49,742 nt of DNA from positions 1 to 49,742 of the forward strand of contig NZ_QWLJ01000035.1 in the NCBI RefSeq assembly GCF_009917385.1. The letters are read 5' to 3'. The first letter of the stretch is position 1, and the number at the start of each line of letters is the position of its first letter. Position numbers and translations under genes: made by a program. The stretch is from Roseburia sp. 1XD42-34 (lineage in GTDB: Bacteria; Bacillota; Bacilli; Bacillales; Amphibacillaceae). Shown here in pieces: positions 46,883-49,742 of this stretch. Under the pieces are notes generated by a model. The model was not told the origin of the DNA, made no database searches, and saw only the letters and a list, made by a program, of their open reading frames with translations.

Positions 46883-47575
46883 GTGCAACCATTATTTACA
46901 GACCGTTTATGGAAAAAGGTGGAGCCCATTTGGAAGTCATATTTGGAACACCCGTTTGTGAAGGGAATAGGAGAAGGTTGGCTAGACAAAGAAAAGTTTA
47001 AACATTGGATGAAGCAAGATTATGTTTATTTAATCGAATATTCTCGCCTGTTTGCACTAGGTAGTGCAAAGGCAAATGATTTAACAACCATGACAACCTT
47101 TGCCAATCTATTACACGGCACGTTACATATGGAAATGGATTTGCACCGTAACTATGCAAATAAATTCAGTATTTCTAACCAAGAGTTAGAAAAAACAGCA
47201 GCGGCTGCGACAACGACTGCATACACAAGTTATATGCTAAATGTCTCTCAACGAGGTGGCATAGAAAATACAATCGCTGCTGTTCTCGCATGTGCTTGGA
47301 GCTACAACTATATAGGGAAAATACTAGCAACATGGCCAAACGCATTGGAACATGAATTTTATGGAAATTGGATACAAATGTATTCCTCAGATGAATTCAC
47401 AGCACTTGCTAACGACTGCATTGATTTAATAAATGCCATTGCTAAAGATAAACCAGAGCATGAGTTGGCTATATTAGAAGATATCGTTGTCAAGACAAGT
47501 TACTTTGAGTATATGTTCTGGGATATGGCAGAAAATCAAGCAATGTGGCCAATCCCATCCACAGCATTAGTTTAA
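46883..47575 (+). CDS. tenA: Aminopyrimidine aminohydrolase/thiaminase II TenA
   Basis: Salvages thiamine by hydrolysing aminopyrimidine breakdown products to HMP. Seen: FVKGIGEGWLDKEKFKHWMKQDYVYL with the substrate Asp/Tyr, the catalytic Cys in AVLACAWSYNYIG, and the final DIVVKTSYFEYMFWDMA with the conserved Tyr/Glu. 230 aa is typical. GTG 46883 follows GAGGAG. It is controlled by the upstream TPP riboswitch; no other thi gene follows, so here it is a stand-alone riboswitch-tenA unit. Confidence 0.94.
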   Translation: MQPLFTDRLWKKVEPIWKSYLEHPFVKGIGEGWLDKEKFKHWMKQDYVYLIEYSRLFALGSAKANDLTTMTTFANLLHGTLHMEMDLHRNYANKFSISNQELEKTAAAATTTAYTSYMLNVSQRGGIENTIAAVLACAWSYNYIGKILATWPNALEHEFYGNWIQMYSSDEFTALANDCIDLINAIAKDKPEHELAILEDIVVKTSYFEYMFWDMAENQAMWPIPSTALV

Positions 47576-47618
47576 ATGTGCATGGCATTCCATTACTATA
47601 TATTTTATCAAATTAATA

Positions 47619-47829
47619 GAACAAAGGCGCAGAGCGTCCGGTTAGCAACGTAGTGACTGGAACAAATCAACTAAAGTTTTAGGAATCATGGTGAGGCACG
47701 TACCGATGATGACTTATCGGAAGGCGATTTCGTGAAGTCCCCTAGTTGCTGGGCTCATGCGCCGGATGTGGCTATTCCGTTAAGACCGTATCCCCAAAGC
47801 AACAATTTTTATTCTTTCTTATCTTTTAA
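47619..47829 (-). repeat. R1 dispersed repeat, copy F (short form)
   Basis: Minus strand begins AAAAGATAAGAAAGAATAAA right after the vanY-type gene terminator and ends GCGCCTTTGTTC. The internal hairpin segment is deleted at the same place as in copy D, leaving CATGGTGAGGCACG. Confidence 0.88.
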
Positions 47830-47832
47830 GGG

Positions 47833-47872
47833 AAAAACTCCCTGCATATTTCTATTTGAGAAGGGAGTTTTT
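47833..47872. terminator. Terminator downstream of the VanY-type gene
   Basis: AAAAACTCCCT (47833-47843) and AGGGAGTTTTT (47862-47872), an 11-bp stem symmetrical enough to act in both directions. Confidence 0.88.
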
Positions 47873-47890
47873 CTGCTTTCGGATATACAT

Positions 47891-48904
47891 TTATTCTTGA
47901 TATATATATTCCTCTAATGTCAGGTCATTCTTTATGATTTCTTGAGCGGCTTTCTTACCTACATAACGAATATGCCATGGTTCATATTGATATTGTGTAA
48001 TTTCTTCTTTTCCCTTTGGAAAGCGAATGATAAATCCATATTCAGCTGCATTCTTTGCCAACCATTTACCTTCATCTGTATTGCCAAAATCCTCGTTTAA
48101 TTGGAAATCAACATCAGAACTAGTCACATCCATCGTTAAACCCGTTTGATGTTCACTTTCACCTGGACGAGCACTTACTTGGTTTGCTTTTGCTTCACCT
48201 AAAGATTGTACATTGGAAGCAAATACCGACGTTTGTCGATCATAGGAACGATATCCAGACTGGGCAAACAACTCCAGCCCTTCCTTATCTGCAGCTGCAA
48301 ATAACTCTTCAAGCGCAGGAGCAGCAATTTTACGCATTTGTTTTTTCGGTAAATCTTCTGTAAAAGGAAAACGGACATTAGGTGTCACTAAGTCCACAGG
48401 TGTGTAGTCTGCTGGTAGGGCATTTTCCTTATTTACTAATACTAATTGTTCGTGAGGGTTTGTAGTAACATTTGTCCCACTATCTGTGGTAACAGGCTCT
48501 GCTTTAGCAGGCAATTCTTTCCCTGCTTCAAAACCACTAGATTTATCTTCAAGTAGTTGTTGAACCACTTTTGCAGTTTCTTGTTCATAGATACCAGTTA
48601 AAGGTAAATCTTTCTGCATCTGTAAGTCTGTAATTGCCCATACAGTAGCATCATCAAATTCCCCATTATCTTTTATATCGTAGCCAATATTCTTTAAAGC
48701 AAGTTGTAAAGCTTTTACATCTTTGCCACTATCTAATTTTTGCAAATCCCCTTCAGGAAGCTGTAAGCTCTGATTTGTTTCACCGTTTTTTTCAGCATTG
48801 GACTGCTTACCAGTTGATTCTTCTTTATCGTTATTCGTACATGCTGATGTAAATATAAACATAAGCAATAAAACAATAAAGGTGATGATATGTTTCCGTT
48901 TCAT
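47891..48904 (-). CDS. D-alanyl-D-alanine carboxypeptidase lipoprotein (VanY/M15B)
   Basis: Membrane-anchored wall enzyme, 337 aa. Signal peptide with lipobox TSAC (Cys ~22), then a peptidoglycan-binding type 1 domain (~55-115: DVKALQLALKNIGYD...FDDATVWAITDLQ), then an M15 zinc peptidase domain: SGYRSYDRQ, SARPGESEHQTGLTMDV (zinc His and Asp) and EPWHIRYVG (catalytic Glu and third zinc His). It trims terminal D-Ala from stem peptides. In this context it is a housekeeping wall gene rather than a vancomycin-resistance cluster. It may follow the amidase gene in one transcript (39-base gap). Confidence 0.92.
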   Translation of the reverse strand: MKRKHIITFIVLLLMFIFTSACTNNDKEESTGKQSNAEKNGETNQSLQLPEGDLQKLDSGKDVKALQLALKNIGYDIKDNGEFDDATVWAITDLQMQKDLPLTGIYEQETAKVVQQLLEDKSSGFEAGKELPAKAEPVTTDSGTNVTTNPHEQLVLVNKENALPADYTPVDLVTPNVRFPFTEDLPKKQMRKIAAPALEELFAAADKEGLELFAQSGYRSYDRQTSVFASNVQSLGEAKANQVSARPGESEHQTGLTMDVTSSDVDFQLNEDFGNTDEGKWLAKNAAEYGFIIRFPKGKEEITQYQYEPWHIRYVGKKAAQEIIKNDLTLEEYIYQE

Positions 48905-48943
48905 GATTCCCTCTCCTTCGAAACGTTCCTAAATTGAAGCATT

Positions 48944-49642
48944 TTAGCTTACTTCAAAATAGTTTTTCAATCCATCTACAATTGCTTCACCCACTATTTG
49001 ATTATATTCCTCAGACTGGATGGTTGCTAATTCATCTGGATTACTCATAAAACCTAATTCTAACAGTATAGATGGGACATCGTTATCATTTAATACAAAA
49101 TAATTGTTTTCCTTGACTCCCCGATCCCGTAATTCAATAGCTGCTGTAAGTGATTGATTAATACTCTGCGCTAACCGATGATCCTTTTCCTTAGAAAAAT
49201 AAAACGTACTAAAACCACTTACACTTGGATCAGTAAATGTATTGTAATGAACACTGATAAAAGCATCTGGTGATTCTTCATTACTCATGTTTCTTCTATC
49301 TTCTAACGATACTTTTTCATCTTCTGTCCTTGTCATTATAACATTAGCTCCAGCATTTTGTAATGCTTTTTTTATCGCATCTGATGTATTCGTAATTAAA
49401 TCTTTTTCATGTACAACGTTAGATTCTACGGAACCTGGATCTCTTCCGCCGTGTCCAGGATCAATCATAACCGTGTGCCCCTTTAGTGCTACAGAATCAG
49501 TTGTAGCATTTATTGTCACCTCTTTTGTTTCACTAATTGTTTTCGTCTTTCCTTTAGAGGTTTCTGCATTGTCACCTCCGCATGCAGTTAATACAATAAA
49601 TAAAAAAGGAAATATAATAAACTTAAATATATTTCTTTGCAT
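48944..49642 (-). CDS. N-acetylmuramoyl-L-alanine amidase lipoprotein (Amidase_3)
   Basis: 232 aa. Lipobox LTAC (Cys ~21) and a short linker precede an Amidase_3 domain: MIDPGHGGRDPGS (zinc His), EKDLITNTSD (zinc Glu), SVHYNTF (zinc His) and the catalytic Glu in ILLELGFMSN. It cleaves the MurNAc-L-Ala bond. The ATG at 49642 has GGAATG upstream. It pairs with the downstream carboxypeptidase, suggesting joint peptidoglycan remodelling at the membrane surface. Confidence 0.93.
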   Translation of the reverse strand: MQRNIFKFIIFPFLFIVLTACGGDNAETSKGKTKTISETKEVTINATTDSVALKGHTVMIDPGHGGRDPGSVESNVVHEKDLITNTSDAIKKALQNAGANVIMTRTEDEKVSLEDRRNMSNEESPDAFISVHYNTFTDPSVSGFSTFYFSKEKDHRLAQSINQSLTAAIELRDRGVKENNYFVLNDNDVPSILLELGFMSNPDELATIQSEEYNQIVGEAIVDGLKNYFEVS

Positions 49643-49742
49643 AAATCACATTCCTTTCGCTCAAGGAGAGCGTAAAATAATTTGTGTAAATGAATAAATA
49701 GAAAAAGGAAGACCTTTTCTTGTAGAATCAAGTTACCACACA

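Noticed and set aside
47891..48904. VanY-type gene as part of a vancomycin-resistance cluster
   Set aside because: No vanR/S/H/A/X neighbours; it is paired with an amidase and looks like a housekeeping wall enzyme.

Overview
The window is chromosomal DNA of a low-GC, Gram-positive, endospore-forming member of the Bacillaceae. A halotolerant genus close to Virgibacillus or Oceanobacillus is my best guess, from protein resemblance only. Sporulation genes (csfB/gin, bofA, yaaH), abrB, a long (~270 nt) SRP RNA with an Alu domain, strong AAGGAGG ribosome sites and frequent TTG/GTG starts all fit this.

Region 1 (1-23.0 kb) is the oriC-proximal cluster known from Bacillus subtilis, in mirror orientation: yaaH and yaaI (plus strand), then on the minus strand tadA, SRP RNA, dnaX, yaaK, recR, yaaL, bofA, csfB, yaaO, tmk, yaaQ(darA), yaaR, holB, yaaT, yabA, yabB, yazA, rsmI, with abrB (plus) and metS, tatD, yabE (minus). 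It serves replication (dnaX, holB, tmk, yabA), recombination (recR), translation (metS, rsmI, tadA, yabB, SRP RNA), c-di-AMP sensing and sporulation. A beta-carbonic anhydrase is inserted between dnaX and the SRP RNA. There is no rRNA operon between bofA and yaaL, where B. subtilis has rrnA.

Region 2 (23.0-26.8 kb) holds a DJ-1/PfpI protein, a divergent nsrR/hmp nitric-oxide pair sharing a perfect 41-bp palindrome, and a methyltransferase.

Region 3 (26.3-30.3 kb) is a nucleotidyltransferase-family gene cut in two by a ~3.37-kb AT-rich insertion flanked by a 9-bp direct repeat. The insertion carries a helix-turn-helix gene with palindromic upstream sites, a lipoprotein gene lacking a normal start codon, a secreted matrixin-like metalloprotease, a membrane-anchored protein, a 30-codon ORF and a 5'-truncated ORF. 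No recombinase is visible.

Region 4 (30.4-40.8 kb) holds a 31-aa hydrophobic peptide, an APH-type kinase, acsA, a dicarboxylate/amino-acid symporter, a bioB pseudogene that keeps its BirA operator, an MFS transporter, an HD-domain protein and an old-yellow-enzyme oxidoreductase.

Region 5 (40.9-46.5 kb) is gene decay: a wrecked oligopeptide ABC transporter operon (oppD', oppA, oppB, oppC all broken), then intact cutC, then remnants of a serine hydrolase, a possible VOC protein and a small membrane protein. Region 6 (46.6-49.7 kb) has a TPP riboswitch with tenA, then two cell-wall lipoprotein enzymes (VanY-type carboxypeptidase and amidase_3).

A dispersed ~200-270-bp intergenic repeat (called R1 here) occurs in six clear copies and one partial copy. 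In five of the six its AAGATAAGAAAG end begins a few bases after the intrinsic terminator of the neighbouring gene. A second, more diverged hairpin repeat (R2) occurs four times in the replication cluster. These repeats, and the insertion that splits the nucleotidyltransferase gene, are the least explained features of the window.
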